Assembly (NCBI RefSeq): GCF_003688625.1
Contig: NZ_RCWY01000002.1
Coordinates: 310,001-374,000 of the forward strand
Direction: 5' to 3'
Source: Sphingomonas sp. PP-CE-3A-406
GTDB lineage: Bacteria; Pseudomonadota; Alphaproteobacteria; Sphingomonadales; Sphingomonadaceae
Length of the DNA: 64,000 nucleotides
A program made the translations under genes and the position numbers. The notes below the pieces were generated by a model, which saw only the letters and a list, made by a program, of their open reading frames with translations, made no database searches and had not been told where the DNA came from. Positions 1 through 8,187 of this stretch are shown one piece after another (within the stretch, counting starts at the first letter, position 1; every line of letters starts with the position of its first letter).

Positions 1-191
1 CCTGCCCGATCACCCGCCAAGCGATGCGCGCCGAAATTGGGTGGCACCGTCAGTTCGTCCCCGGCTTCGACAGCGGCGAGATACGCCAGCATATTTCGCA
101 ATCGATCGACGAGATTGCCCGGCAATCCCCTCGACCGGCCGGTCTCGGCGAACGACCGCAACGCCTTATGCCGAATGCTTTCGATCACCAT
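1..191 (-). CDS. HigB/RelE-type toxin, 3' end beyond window (partial)
   Basis: A reading frame runs leftward from ATG at 191 and is still open at base 1, giving at least 63 residues. The start (MVIESIRHKALRSFAETG) and the later segment around VPPNFGAHRLAGDRA match the HigB-like branch of the RelE/ParE mRNA-interferase fold, whose members begin with IxSFRHKGLxxFxxTG and carry a conserved LHPLxGD region. Family toxins cleave ribosome-bound mRNA and are neutralised by a HigA antitoxin encoded immediately downstream, which would lie outside this window. No strong Shine-Dalgarno precedes the ATG; a promoter-like pair sits just upstream, so the transcript may be leaderless or nearly so. The C-terminal catalytic residues cannot be seen. 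Confidence 0.75.
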   Translation of the reverse strand, partial: MVIESIRHKALRSFAETGRSRGLPGNLVDRLRNMLAYLAAVEAGDELTVPPNFGAHRLAGDRA

Positions 192-196
192 GATGG

Positions 197-225
197 AACG
201 TACGCCATTCGAGACGGTGCGTCAA
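197..225 (-). promoter_or_regulatory. Sigma70-like promoter of the HigB-like gene
   Basis: Reading leftward, TTGACG (225-220) and TACGTT (202-197) are separated by 17 bases. The predicted start of transcription falls about at the ATG at 191. Seen by eye only; the -10 is one base from TATAAT-like consensus at several positions, so this is tentative. Confidence 0.35.
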
Positions 226-310
226 CCGTCGCTTGTCGCTTTACGATCACGAACTGCAATCGGGGACTAGAATGATGCCAAACCTGTACCGCGGCCGACA
301 AATTCGTTCA

Positions 311-335
311 GGAACGATGTCACTCGATAGCCGTA
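311..335 (+). promoter_or_regulatory. EcfG-like general-stress promoter (one mismatch)
   Basis: GGAAC (311-315), 16 bases, then CGTA (332-335). The alphaproteobacterial general-stress sigma factor EcfG recognises GGAAC-N16/17-CGTT, so one -10 base differs. It lies about 40 bases upstream of the ATG at 377, a usual distance, and would place the Arg/His-rich secreted protein in the stress regulon. Confidence 0.4.
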
Positions 336-376
336 TCACTGGCACATCCCGATTGTCGGGTTCGAGAGGACATCTC

Positions 377-670
377 ATGAAGTTTACCCATCTCATCGCC
401 GCCGGGCTGGCCCTTGCAACGCTCGGTCTCGGCGCCGCCGCACCGGCCGAGGCGCAGCGCGATCGCGGCCATAGCGAGCAGTATCGCGACAACGACCACC
501 GTGGCGACCATCGCGGCGACCGCCGTGATTTCCGCCGCAACGACCACCGCGGCGATCGTCACGACGACCGTCGCTATCGTGGTCGCGACCATGATCGTCG
601 CAACTGGAACAACAATCGCCGCTGCCGCACCGAATGGCGCAACCATCGTCGCGTGCAGATCTGCCGCTGA
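377..670 (+). CDS. Secreted Asp/His/Arg-rich small protein
   Basis: A 97-residue protein with a clear Sec signal peptide (MKFTHLIAAGLALATLGLGA, cleavage near AEA-Q). The mature part is almost entirely Asp, His, Arg and Asn, built on repeats of the type DHRGD/DRRD, and ends in an Arg-rich tail with two cysteines (RRCRTEW, VQICR). ATG 377 is chosen because GAGAGGA lies just upstream and the signal peptide begins there. The function is not known. Charged His/Asp repeats could bind metal or polyanion in the periplasm, but that is inference. The spacing to the next gene (102 bases, with a GC hairpin) and the EcfG-like site upstream suggest its own stress-linked transcription. Confidence 0.7.
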   Translation: MKFTHLIAAGLALATLGLGAAAPAEAQRDRGHSEQYRDNDHRGDHRGDRRDFRRNDHRGDRHDDRRYRGRDHDRRNWNNNRRCRTEWRNHRRVQICR

Positions 671-681
671 TGTAAGGCGAT

Positions 682-705
682 CCGGCGCGTGAAATCGCGC
701 GCCGG
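682..705 (+). other. GC-rich hairpin between two secreted-protein genes
   Basis: CCGGCGCG (682-689) pairs with CGCGCCGG (698-705) around an 8-base loop. No T-tract follows, so it is not a classical terminator; it could stabilise the upstream mRNA 3' end. Confidence 0.35.
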
Positions 706-772
706 GAAAGGTGGACGGTGGTATCGTGCTGCCGTCCGCCGTTGCGTTCGACCCTCGATAAGGATTTCAGTC

Positions 773-1315
773 ATGAAGCGTTTGTTCGGTACGGTTGCAG
801 TGATTGCGGCGACGTGCCTTTCCGTTGCGACACCCGCGCTCGCGCAGAGCAGCGCCGACGACGCCCGTTTCGCCGCCGCCCAGTCACGCCTCGACAGCGA
901 ATTGCAGATCTTCCGCCAGGAATTCGATCGCTACCAGTCGGTCCGCAATCGCGGCGGCTATGCGCCACAGGGCGGCTATCGCACCGCACCCGACCGTGGT
1001 TATCAGGAAGCCTATCCGGACGAGCGCGACGAAGGCAATTATGACCCCTCGCGCTACTATCGCGCGGGCCCGAACTATCAGGAACGCACGCTGTCGACCA
1101 ACGACCGCGTCTACGCCGGGCAGGACGGCAAATATTACTGCAAGCGCAGCGACGGCACCACCGGGCTGATCATCGGCGCAGCCGGTGGCGGTATCCTCGG
1201 CAACGTGATCGACGGCGGTCGTTCGCGGACCGTGGGTACGCTGCTGGGTGCAGCGGTCGGTGGCCTCGCCGGGCGTGCAGTCGACCAGAACAACAGCCAG
1301 GTCCGCTGCCGCTGA
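773..1315 (+). CDS. Secreted glycine-zipper (2TM type) protein
   Basis: A 180-residue protein starting MKRLFGTVAVIAATC with a signal peptide cleaved near ALAQ. The middle part is Tyr/Arg/Gly-rich and low complexity. The C-terminal third has GLIIGAAGGGILGNVIDGG and GTLLGAAVGGLAGRAVD, the two small-residue helices of the glycine-zipper 2TM domain found in outer-membrane lipoproteins such as SlyB/Rick_17kDa. The lipobox expected of SlyB is absent, so this is a secreted or membrane-inserted variant. ATG 773 is preferred over upstream starts because of the signal peptide and AAGGA about 10 bases upstream. Probable role in envelope integrity; this is family-level inference. Confidence 0.75.
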   Translation: MKRLFGTVAVIAATCLSVATPALAQSSADDARFAAAQSRLDSELQIFRQEFDRYQSVRNRGGYAPQGGYRTAPDRGYQEAYPDERDEGNYDPSRYYRAGPNYQERTLSTNDRVYAGQDGKYYCKRSDGTTGLIIGAAGGGILGNVIDGGRSRTVGTLLGAAVGGLAGRAVDQNNSQVRCR

Positions 1316-1330
1316 TCCGCACCCCCATCC

Positions 1331-1433
1331 CGTCATCCTGACGAACCTCCGTCATCCTGACGAACGTCAGGATCCAGAGCCACAAGCATAACGCTTCGTG
1401 GCTCTGGATCCTGGATCAGGTCCAGGATGACGG
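1331..1433. repeat. Dispersed palindrome, family A (copy 1)
   Basis: Left arm GTCATCCTGACGAACGTCAG (1351-1370) through GATCCAGAGCCA, and right arm TGGCTCTGGATCCTGG... to CCAGGATGACGG at 1433, form a long inverted repeat. Its first 19 bases are partly duplicated in tandem (1331-1349). Five further copies lie at 8098, 25731, 29528, 41312 and 49434. It sits between two convergent genes and may end both transcripts. Confidence 0.85.
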
Positions 1434-1447
1434 CAGGAGCCGCGCCC

Positions 1448-3577
1448 CTACTTAGCCGGCCCGACCAGCTTCTGCGTGAAATACGTCATCTGCAACGCCT
1501 GCAACCGGGCCCCCTGCTCGATATCCGCATCGCCCGAATGCCCGCCCGCCGTGTCCTCATAATACAGATATGGCAGTCCATATTCCTTCAACCGCGCCGC
1601 AAACTTGCGCGCATGCTGCGGCCCGACGCGGTCGTCCTTGGTCGTCGTCCAGATATACGGCTCCGGATACGCGACGCCCTTCCTGATGTTCTGATACGGC
1701 GAGATCGTCTCGAGGAACGCCTTCTCCGCAGGGACCGTCACCGAGCCATATTCGTCGACCCACGAGGCCCCTGCCGCAATCCCCTCATACCGGATCATGT
1801 CGAGCAACGGCACCTGGATCGTCACAGCCTTCCAGAGATCGGGATGCTGGTTGAACTCGACCCCCATCAGCAGACCACCGTTCGAGCCGCCATAGATGCC
1901 GAGCTTGGCCGGGCTCGTCAGCTTCCGCGCGAACAGGTCCTTCGCCACCGCCGCGAAGTCGTCATAGATCACCTGCCGCTTGGTCTTGCGCCCCGCGTCA
2001 TGCCACTTCGGCCCGAACTCGCCGCCGCCGCGGATGTTGGCGAGCACGTACGACCCGCCCCGCTCCAGCCACAGCTTGCCGGTGCTGCCCGAATAGCTCG
2101 GCGTCATCGACACTTCGAAACCGCCATAGGCGGTCATGATCGTCGGCGTGCGGCCGTCGAGCACGATGCCCTTCTTGTGGACGACGAAATACGGCACCTT
2201 CGTCCCGTCGGTCGAGGTCGCCTCGAACTGCTCGACGACATCGTTCGACGCATCGAACTTCGCCGGCAAAGTCTTGATCGGCTTCGGCGCAGCACCCGTC
2301 GCCGCATCCAGCGAATAGAGCGAGGTCGGAGTCAGGAACCCGGTCACCGTCAGATACGCGTCGTCGCTGCGATCGGTCGTGCTCGCCACATCGATCGAGG
2401 CGTTGTCGGGCAGCGCGATCGGCTTGGCGGTCCAGCCGCTTCCGCCGTGCGAATAGACCGACGCGCGCCCACGGACGTTGTCCGACACGACCAGCAACAG
2501 CTTCGACTTAGTCAGCGCCATCCCATCGACCGACTGACGCGGCCCCGGTGCGAACACGATCGTTGGGTTGATCGTCCCCTTCTCGACCTCGGCAAGCGGC
2601 GCGGAGGCAACCGCCCCCTCCGGGATCTTGCCCCATGGGTCACTGGTCGAGAAGATCACCTGCCCGTCGATCATCCCCGCCGGAAACGTCCGATCGGGCA
2701 GCGCGAGAGGCCGCGTACCCGTCGGCGTCCACACCAGCTTGTCCGCGCCGAAGAACGTCTTGCGCCGCTGGATCACGATCAGGCGGTTGCCCCTCTCGTC
2801 GGTCAGCACATTGGTCGCGGTGCTGCCCTGGTCGGTCGCCGCCCCGCGATAGACTTCAGTCGCGGCGGTCAGCGGCTGGCCGCGCTTGAGCGTCTTCATT
2901 ACGAACGCATAGCCCGACTGGGTGGTCGTCCCCGCCCCCCAGTCGCGCGCGACCAGCAGCGTATCCTTGTCGACCCACGCCGCATCCTGCTTCGACCGTG
3001 GTAGCAGGAAACCGCCTTCGACGAACTGTCCGGTCGAGAGATCGAACTCGCGATACGTCACCGCGTCCTCGCCGCCCTCCGACAGCGCGACCAGGCACAG
3101 CCGCTGCTCGGGCTCGAGACAGGTCGAGCCCTTCCACACCCACTGCTTGCCCTCCGCCTTGCCCAGCGCATCGAGGTCGAGCGCGGTCGTCCATTTCGGC
3201 GTCGCGCTCGCGTAATCGGCAGCACTCGTCCAGCGCCAAAGCCCATGCGGATGATCGGCATCGCGCCAGAAATTATAGATACGCCCGAACATCTGGTTCG
3301 GCATCGGGATGCGATCCTTCGCCGACGCGATCGCCAGCGCCTCGGCGTAGAAGGTCTTGTAGCGCGGATCGTTCTGGAGCCGCGGCAACGTCTTCGCATT
3401 CTCCGCCTCGACCCAGGCCAGCGGCTTCGCGCCATCCTTCTCCTCGAGCCAGATATACGGGTCGACGGCGGTGTTCGTTTTGGTCATCGGTGCGACTTGG
3501 GCAAGCGCCGCGCCGCCCGCAAGTCCGGCGCCACCGCTCAATATCGTCGCCGCAAGCATCGAAGCCAGAACCCGCAT
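1448..3577 (-). CDS. Prolyl oligopeptidase family serine peptidase (S9A)
   Basis: A 709-residue enzyme with a signal peptide (MRVLASMLAATILSGGAG...ALAQ), so probably periplasmic. The N-terminal half is the beta-propeller domain (WLEEKDG near residue 43, then repeated strands). The C-terminal alpha/beta-hydrolase domain shows GGSNGGLLMG with the catalytic Ser at about 565, DDRVGPQH with Asp near 648, and GGHSG with His at about 680. S9A peptidases cut after proline in peptides of roughly 30 residues or fewer. ATG 3577 has GGGAGA about 8 bases upstream; longer starts upstream have no support. It is divergent from the MFS gene, 58 bases away, and probably helps peptide scavenging together with the M3 and DUF885 proteins of this window. 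Confidence 0.9.
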   Translation of the reverse strand: MRVLASMLAATILSGGAGLAGGAALAQVAPMTKTNTAVDPYIWLEEKDGAKPLAWVEAENAKTLPRLQNDPRYKTFYAEALAIASAKDRIPMPNQMFGRIYNFWRDADHPHGLWRWTSAADYASATPKWTTALDLDALGKAEGKQWVWKGSTCLEPEQRLCLVALSEGGEDAVTYREFDLSTGQFVEGGFLLPRSKQDAAWVDKDTLLVARDWGAGTTTQSGYAFVMKTLKRGQPLTAATEVYRGAATDQGSTATNVLTDERGNRLIVIQRRKTFFGADKLVWTPTGTRPLALPDRTFPAGMIDGQVIFSTSDPWGKIPEGAVASAPLAEVEKGTINPTIVFAPGPRQSVDGMALTKSKLLLVVSDNVRGRASVYSHGGSGWTAKPIALPDNASIDVASTTDRSDDAYLTVTGFLTPTSLYSLDAATGAAPKPIKTLPAKFDASNDVVEQFEATSTDGTKVPYFVVHKKGIVLDGRTPTIMTAYGGFEVSMTPSYSGSTGKLWLERGGSYVLANIRGGGEFGPKWHDAGRKTKRQVIYDDFAAVAKDLFARKLTSPAKLGIYGGSNGGLLMGVEFNQHPDLWKAVTIQVPLLDMIRYEGIAAGASWVDEYGSVTVPAEKAFLETISPYQNIRKGVAYPEPYIWTTTKDDRVGPQHARKFAARLKEYGLPYLYYEDTAGGHSGDADIEQGARLQALQMTYFTQKLVGPAK

Positions 3578-3635
3578 CACCGTATCTCCCTGATTTGCTT
3601 GGCGCGATACATGCCGGGGTCTATCGCGGTCCGCA

Positions 3636-5051
3636 ATGCAACCGGACCAGATATCAGCGGCCGACGGCCTCCCCAAGCCGCGCCGCTTCGTCGCCATCGC
3701 CGCGATCTCGGCAGGCACGGCGCTGACGATCATCGACGGCGGCATCGCCACCGTCGCGCTCCCGACGATCGCGCGCGACCTGCACGTCGGCAGCAGCGCG
3801 GTGGTGACCGTGGTCACGGTTTACCAGCTGATCCTGGCGATGGCGCTGCTCCCGTTCTCCGGGCTCGGCGACCGGATCGGCCTGAAACGCATGTACCAAT
3901 ATGGCCAGCTGCTCTTCACCGTCGCGACGTTGCTCTGCTTCTTCGCCAAGAGCCTGCCGTTCCTGCTCGTCGTCCGCGCCGCGCAGGCCCTGGGTGCGGC
4001 GGCGGCACTGAGCGTCTCGTCGGCGCTGATCCGCTCGATCTACCCGACCAAGCAACTCGGCCGCGGGCTCGGTATCAACTCGGTCGTCGTCTCCAGTTCC
4101 GCGGCACTCGCCCCGACGATCGGCGGCCTCGTCCTCGCCATCGCCCCCTGGCCCTGGGTGTTCGCCAGCGCCGTACCGTTCGCGATCGCGTCGCTCCTGC
4201 TCGGTCGCGCACTGCCCGAACCGCGCAAACACGACGAACCCTTCGACGTGCTCGGCGCAGTGATGTGTGCGGCGATGATCGGCCTCGTCATCGGCGGTGC
4301 GGAGAGCGCGGTCCACGGCGACAGCCCGATCGTCTCCGCCGCGATCGTGCTGACCGGCGCGGTGATCGGCTGGTTCTTCGTGAAGCGCGAGCAAGGCGAG
4401 ACCAAGCCGATCCTGCCGATCGACCTGCTCGCCCGCCCGGTGCTCGCGCTGTCCGCGATCGGTGCCTACACCGCGTTCATCGCGCAAATGACGCTGCTGC
4501 TCTCGACCCCGTTCCGCCTGACGCACGCCTACGGGTTCAGCGCGGCGGAAGTCGGCGCGGCGATCGCGCCGTGGCCGCTCGCCAACATGTTCGTCGCGCC
4601 GCTCTCGGGCTGGTTGTCGGATCGCTATCCGGCCGGGCTGCTCGGCGGGATCGGCATGGGCGTGTCGATCTGCGCGCTGCTGCTGATCGCGTACATGCCG
4701 GCCGATCCCGGGTATTTCGACATCGCATGGCGGATGGCCCTGTGCGGGTCGGGGTTCGGAATGTTCATGGCCCCGAACGCGCGCCTCATCATCGGTTCCG
4801 CCCCCCGCGAACGCGCCGCAGCGGCAGGCGGCCTCGTCTCGACGGTCCGCTTGGTAGGCCAGACCACCGGCGCCACCCTGGTCGCCGCGTTGTTGGCGAT
4901 GGGCGTAGGCGCGGGCATGACCCCGCCGCTCGTAGCTGCCGGTCTAGCGCTAGTGGCAGGCCTATGCAGCCTAAGCCGCCTCCGCCCCTCGATCCGCAAT
5001 CCACCAACCGAAGAAACGCAGGACGTCCAGCCGGCGCAACAAACGCGGTGA
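3636..5051 (+). CDS. MFS drug-efflux-type transporter (DHA2-like)
   Basis: A 471-residue integral membrane protein. Hydrophobic segments repeat along the length. Motif A-like GLGDRIGLKR follows the second helix and a second copy-like SGWLSDRYPAG lies in the C half. IDGGIATVALPTIARDL in the first helix is the DHA2 signature position (D at about 34, where related drug pumps have LDxTIVNVALP). These proton-coupled pumps export cationic drugs, dyes or metabolites; the substrate cannot be told here. It is divergently arranged with the peptidase and ends just before a cluster of palindromes. No strong ribosome site is seen upstream of the ATG. Confidence 0.85.
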   Translation: MQPDQISAADGLPKPRRFVAIAAISAGTALTIIDGGIATVALPTIARDLHVGSSAVVTVVTVYQLILAMALLPFSGLGDRIGLKRMYQYGQLLFTVATLLCFFAKSLPFLLVVRAAQALGAAAALSVSSALIRSIYPTKQLGRGLGINSVVVSSSAALAPTIGGLVLAIAPWPWVFASAVPFAIASLLLGRALPEPRKHDEPFDVLGAVMCAAMIGLVIGGAESAVHGDSPIVSAAIVLTGAVIGWFFVKREQGETKPILPIDLLARPVLALSAIGAYTAFIAQMTLLLSTPFRLTHAYGFSAAEVGAAIAPWPLANMFVAPLSGWLSDRYPAGLLGGIGMGVSICALLLIAYMPADPGYFDIAWRMALCGSGFGMFMAPNARLIIGSAPRERAAAAGGLVSTVRLVGQTTGATLVAALLAMGVGAGMTPPLVAAGLALVAGLCSLSRLRPSIRNPPTEETQDVQPAQQTR

Positions 5052-5056
5052 CCGCT

Positions 5057-5164
5057 GCTCCCTCTCCCCTCCGGGGAGAGGGTCGGGGTGAGGGGAAGCC
5101 CCAAACGCCACACTGCTTGGCTCCCCCTCACCCCAGCCCTCTCCCCGGAAGGGGGAGAGGGAGC
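5057..5164. repeat. Dispersed palindrome, family E (copy 1)
   Basis: GCTCCCTCTCCCC...GGGGAGAGGGTCGGGGTGAGGGG on the left is mirrored by CCCCTCACCCCAGCCCTCTCCCC...GGGGGAGAGGGAGC on the right. Another copy lies at 53157-53264. With the two following palindromes it fills the gap of almost 350 bases between convergent genes, in which no gene is seen. Confidence 0.85.
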
Positions 5165-5180
5165 ACGAGAAGAAGAAGAA

Positions 5181-5235
5181 TGTTCACCCGCGAAGGCGGG
5201 TGCCCAGTCTGGGTCCCCGCCTTCGCGGGGACACA
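5181..5235. repeat. Dispersed palindrome, family C (diverged copy)
   Basis: A 55-base inverted repeat centred on CCCAGTCTGGG with CCCGCGAAGGCGGG-type arms. It is a variant of the 57-base element found at 26155, 28769, 36645 and 48265. Confidence 0.8.
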
Positions 5236-5270
5236 TGCTTTGGTTTGGGACGCCCTAACACCGAGAGCTA

Positions 5271-5374
5271 CCACCCCGGCGGAGGCCGGGGCCCAATTGG
5301 AAAGGTCGGCGTAACGGAGGACTGCGCTTCGTTAGCGACGCTCCCCAATTGGGCCCCGGCCTTCGCCGGGGTGG
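5271..5374. repeat. Palindrome, family D
   Basis: CCACCCCGGCGGAGGCCGGG (5271-5290) continuing to CCCAATTGG is mirrored by CCAATTGGG...GGCCTTCGCCGGGGTGG ending at 5374. Arms are about 30 bases with a 44-base spacer. Only copy seen in this window. Confidence 0.8.
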
Positions 5375-5399
5375 ACGGGGAACCGATTGCGCTCCCCCC

Positions 5400-7139
5400 T
5401 CAGAAAGCAGCCGTCGCCTTGGCCTCCCCCATCATCGCCGCCCGCACCAAGGGAATCGGCGGCCCCCCATAACTCAGGAACTGGTCATGGAACGCCTTCC
5501 AAGCCTTCCTTCCACCCCGCGTCGCAGTCCAATCCGCCCGCAACTTCCGGATCATCAACTTACCCATCGTATAATTCAGATACGCCGGATCATACGTCCC
5601 CCGCGCCGCCTGCTGCTTCGCGTTCCCCTCGTCCTGGTAGCATTCGTCGACGAACATCCGGAACGACTGCTCCTGCGTCATCCCCTTCGCATGCATGCGG
5701 ATCGCCGAAAGATACCGGCAATCCCGCAGCAACGCGTTCGAGATCTGCCCGACATGCGTCTCAGGATCGCCGTTGTTGAGCCCCGCCTCCCACATCATTT
5801 CCTCGGCATAATGCGCCCACCCTTCCGCAAACGCATACCCCACGAACAGCCGCCCGAAGAGCGACGGCGAGCGGTTCGCATGCAGGAACTGGACGAAATG
5901 CCCCGGCATGACCTCGTGCACCGACGTGAACAGCAGGTCGTTCTTGCCCGGCACGAACGCGTCCTGCACCGCCTTGGTCCAGCTCGGATCGGGCGGCGAG
6001 ATGTAATAGATCGACGGCACGCCCTTATCGAACGGCCCCGGTGGATCGATATACGCCGAGTTCTGCCGGTTATACGGCGGAGATTCCTCGACCAGCGCCT
6101 GCTCGGTCCCCGGGATCGTCACCAGGTCATGATCGATCACGAATTTCCGCAAAATCGGGATCTGCCGCCGCGCCTCCGCAACCGGCCCGCCGACCGGCTT
6201 GTTAGCGTTCATCTTATCCATGCACGCGAGGATCGTCTGCCCCTTGGCGAACACCCCGCACGCCTGCGCCAGCGCCGCCTGGTTGCGCTTCAAGTCGGCG
6301 ACACCCGCCGCCTCGAGCTGGTCGAGCGGCGTATCGACGCCCTCGGTCATCGCCACCATCCGCGAGAACTTGTCCGCCCCGAGCGCAAAATCCTGCGTCG
6401 CGGTCGCGCGCTGGCCCTCGGTCCACGTCCCCAGATCGCGCATCGCCTTCGACGCCGCCTGCGCCGCATCGGTCAGCTGTTTCTGCGCCGCCGCATCCTT
6501 CACGCCGGCAAACGCCTTCACCGCGTCGCCCGCATAATAATCGGCAAACCCGTTAAACGCCGCCGTCCCGTAATTGACGTAGCTCAGCGGCATCGGCGTC
6601 TTGAGGTTCGCCTTGATGTTCCCCGCCGCCGCCGGGATCTTCTGCAGGAACGCGGTCAGCGCCTTCATCCGGGTCGGCGCATCGGCATAGTTGCGCGCGA
6701 TGTACGTGTTCGGATCGAGCCCCGCGCTGACATACCAGGCCGGATTATGGTGCGGCTGGTCGGCATCCTCCAGCCAGAACAGCTTCCCCTTCGCGACCTG
6801 CACCAGATAGTCGCGCTCGAACGCCTCGGCGGGTTTCAGATTCTTGAACGCCCCTGCCTTGTCGATCGCGCCATGCAGGAAGTCCGCCTGCCGCTTCAGC
6901 CCCGCCGCGCTCCAGTCGCCCAAGCCGCCGTCATATTCGTGCTTGCCCTGATAGACCGCATTCGCCGGATCGATCTTGAACCAGCCGTCGATGAAGCCAT
7001 CGCGAAACCCCGCCCAGTCGCCCTTCGCAGCGGTGGTCGGCGCGGCAGAAGCCTGCGTGTTCGCGGTCGTCTGCGCAGGGCCGCACGCGCTCAAGGCGAG
7101 GACCGCGCCGAGCGCCGTCGTCAAAAGTCCGATCCGCAT
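5400..7139 (-). CDS. DUF885 family lipoprotein, putative metallopeptidase
   Basis: A 579-residue protein. The N-terminus MRIGLLTTALGAVLALSACG carries a lipobox (LSAC, Cys about 19), so it should be lipid-anchored in the envelope. The hallmark HEVMPGH (His about 408 to His about 414), followed by AFAEGWAHYAEEMMWEAG, is the conserved core of DUF885. This resembles the HExxH helix of zinc peptidases, with GWAHYxEE supplying a further acidic ligand. Family members are common in sphingomonads and Xanthomonas, and their substrates are not defined. The gene stands alone on the minus strand and is divergent from the hydrolase gene at 7265. ATG 7139 is supported by the signal sequence. Confidence 0.85.
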   Translation of the reverse strand: MRIGLLTTALGAVLALSACGPAQTTANTQASAAPTTAAKGDWAGFRDGFIDGWFKIDPANAVYQGKHEYDGGLGDWSAAGLKRQADFLHGAIDKAGAFKNLKPAEAFERDYLVQVAKGKLFWLEDADQPHHNPAWYVSAGLDPNTYIARNYADAPTRMKALTAFLQKIPAAAGNIKANLKTPMPLSYVNYGTAAFNGFADYYAGDAVKAFAGVKDAAAQKQLTDAAQAASKAMRDLGTWTEGQRATATQDFALGADKFSRMVAMTEGVDTPLDQLEAAGVADLKRNQAALAQACGVFAKGQTILACMDKMNANKPVGGPVAEARRQIPILRKFVIDHDLVTIPGTEQALVEESPPYNRQNSAYIDPPGPFDKGVPSIYYISPPDPSWTKAVQDAFVPGKNDLLFTSVHEVMPGHFVQFLHANRSPSLFGRLFVGYAFAEGWAHYAEEMMWEAGLNNGDPETHVGQISNALLRDCRYLSAIRMHAKGMTQEQSFRMFVDECYQDEGNAKQQAARGTYDPAYLNYTMGKLMIRKLRADWTATRGGRKAWKAFHDQFLSYGGPPIPLVRAAMMGEAKATAAF

Positions 7140-7204
7140 CCTGTCTCCAATTCCGATTCGTCTGGGACCATGCTGCCAGTCGAAGCCTCGGTACGCCAGC
7201 GTGC

Positions 7205-7229
7205 GGAACGGCGCGCGCGATGAGCCGTT
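7205..7229 (+). promoter_or_regulatory. Consensus EcfG general-stress promoter
   Basis: GGAAC (7205-7209), exactly 16 bases, then CGTT (7226-7229): a perfect match to the EcfG consensus GGAAC-N16-CGTT of alphaproteobacteria. It lies 35 bases upstream of the ATG at 7265, pointing into the hydrolase gene. The sigma factor itself is not in this window. Confidence 0.6.
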
Positions 7230-7264
7230 GAGCGCACACCTCCCTAGAGAGACTGGATAGCTTG

Positions 7265-8089
7265 ATGCCCTACGTAAAAACCCGTGACGGTACCGATATT
7301 TACGTCAAGGATTGGGGCACGGGACGCCCGGTGATCCTGACGCACGGCTGGCCACTCAACGCCGACAGCTGGGACGCGCAGGCGATGGCGCTCGCGCACG
7401 CCGGCTTCCGCGCGATCGCGTATGACCGCCGCGGGTTCGGTCGCTCGGGCCAGCCCTGGACCGGCTACAACTACGACACGCTGACCGACGATCTGGCCGA
7501 CGTGATGGAAGCCACCGGCGCGAACACCGACGCGACGATCGTCGGCTTCTCGATGGGTGGCGGCGAGATCGCGCGCTACATGAGCCGCTACGACGGCAAG
7601 GGCGTGGTCGCCGCCGGGCTCATCTCGTCGGTGGTGCCGTACATGCTCAAGACCGACGACAATCCCGACGGCGTCGACGAGGAAACGCTGGCCAGCATCG
7701 GCGCGAACATCGAGGACGACCGCCCGGCGTTCTTCAAGACCTTCCTCCAGCAATTCCTCGGCGTCGGGTTCATCACCTCGCCGGTCAGCGACGAGGTCGT
7801 CGACTGGGTGTGGAGCCTAGCGATGCAGGCGGGCCTTCACCCGACGCTGGAATGCGCCAAGGCATTCGGCCACACCGACTTCCGCGGCGACCTGGCGGCC
7901 TTCCGCGTACCGACGCTGGTCGTCCACGGGACGAGCGACAAGACAGTCCCGATCGACGCCACCGGCCGCGCCGCCGCCAAGGGCATCGCGGACTCGCAGC
8001 TGGTCGAATATGACGGCGCCCCGCACGGCCTGACGATCACCGAAAGCGATCGCTTCACCAACGACCTGCTGACGTTCCTGGGTCGGTAA
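7265..8089 (+). CDS. Alpha/beta hydrolase, non-haem chloroperoxidase type
   Basis: A 274-residue cytoplasmic protein with the full alpha/beta-hydrolase triad: Ser about 96 in GFSMGG, Asp about 225 in GTSDKTVPID, and His about 254 in GAPHG. The oxyanion segment HGWPLNADSW is at about 27-36. The overall length and the pattern AYDRRGFGRS match cofactor-free haloperoxidases (bromoperoxidase/chloroperoxidase group), which work as esterases or perhydrolases. ATG 7265 is taken; a TTG three bases upstream is also possible. The perfect EcfG promoter upstream argues for induction in the general stress response. The biological substrate cannot be inferred. Confidence 0.88.
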   Translation: MPYVKTRDGTDIYVKDWGTGRPVILTHGWPLNADSWDAQAMALAHAGFRAIAYDRRGFGRSGQPWTGYNYDTLTDDLADVMEATGANTDATIVGFSMGGGEIARYMSRYDGKGVVAAGLISSVVPYMLKTDDNPDGVDEETLASIGANIEDDRPAFFKTFLQQFLGVGFITSPVSDEVVDWVWSLAMQAGLHPTLECAKAFGHTDFRGDLAAFRVPTLVVHGTSDKTVPIDATGRAAAKGIADSQLVEYDGAPHGLTITESDRFTNDLLTFLGR

Positions 8090-8097
8090 CGCCCCGC

Positions 8098-8182
8098 CCG
8101 TCATCCTGACGAAAGTCAGGATCCAGAGCCACGAGCGGAATCGCAAATGGCTCTGGATCCTGGATCAAGTCCAGGATGACGG
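8098..8182. repeat. Dispersed palindrome, family A (copy 2)
   Basis: CGTCATCCTGACGAAAGTCA...CCAGAGCCA is mirrored by TGGCTCTGGATCCTGG...CCAGGATGACGG. It lies between the stop of the hydrolase and the convergent ftsB stop, six bases from the latter, so it could serve as a bidirectional terminator or mRNA 3' protector. Confidence 0.85.
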
Positions 8183-8187
8183 CGCGC

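Noticed and set aside
5349..7223. 624-codon frame opposite the DUF885 gene
   Set aside because: Arg/Leu/Pro-rich shadow with no domain; the DUF885 gene has a signal peptide and HEVMPGH on the opposite strand.
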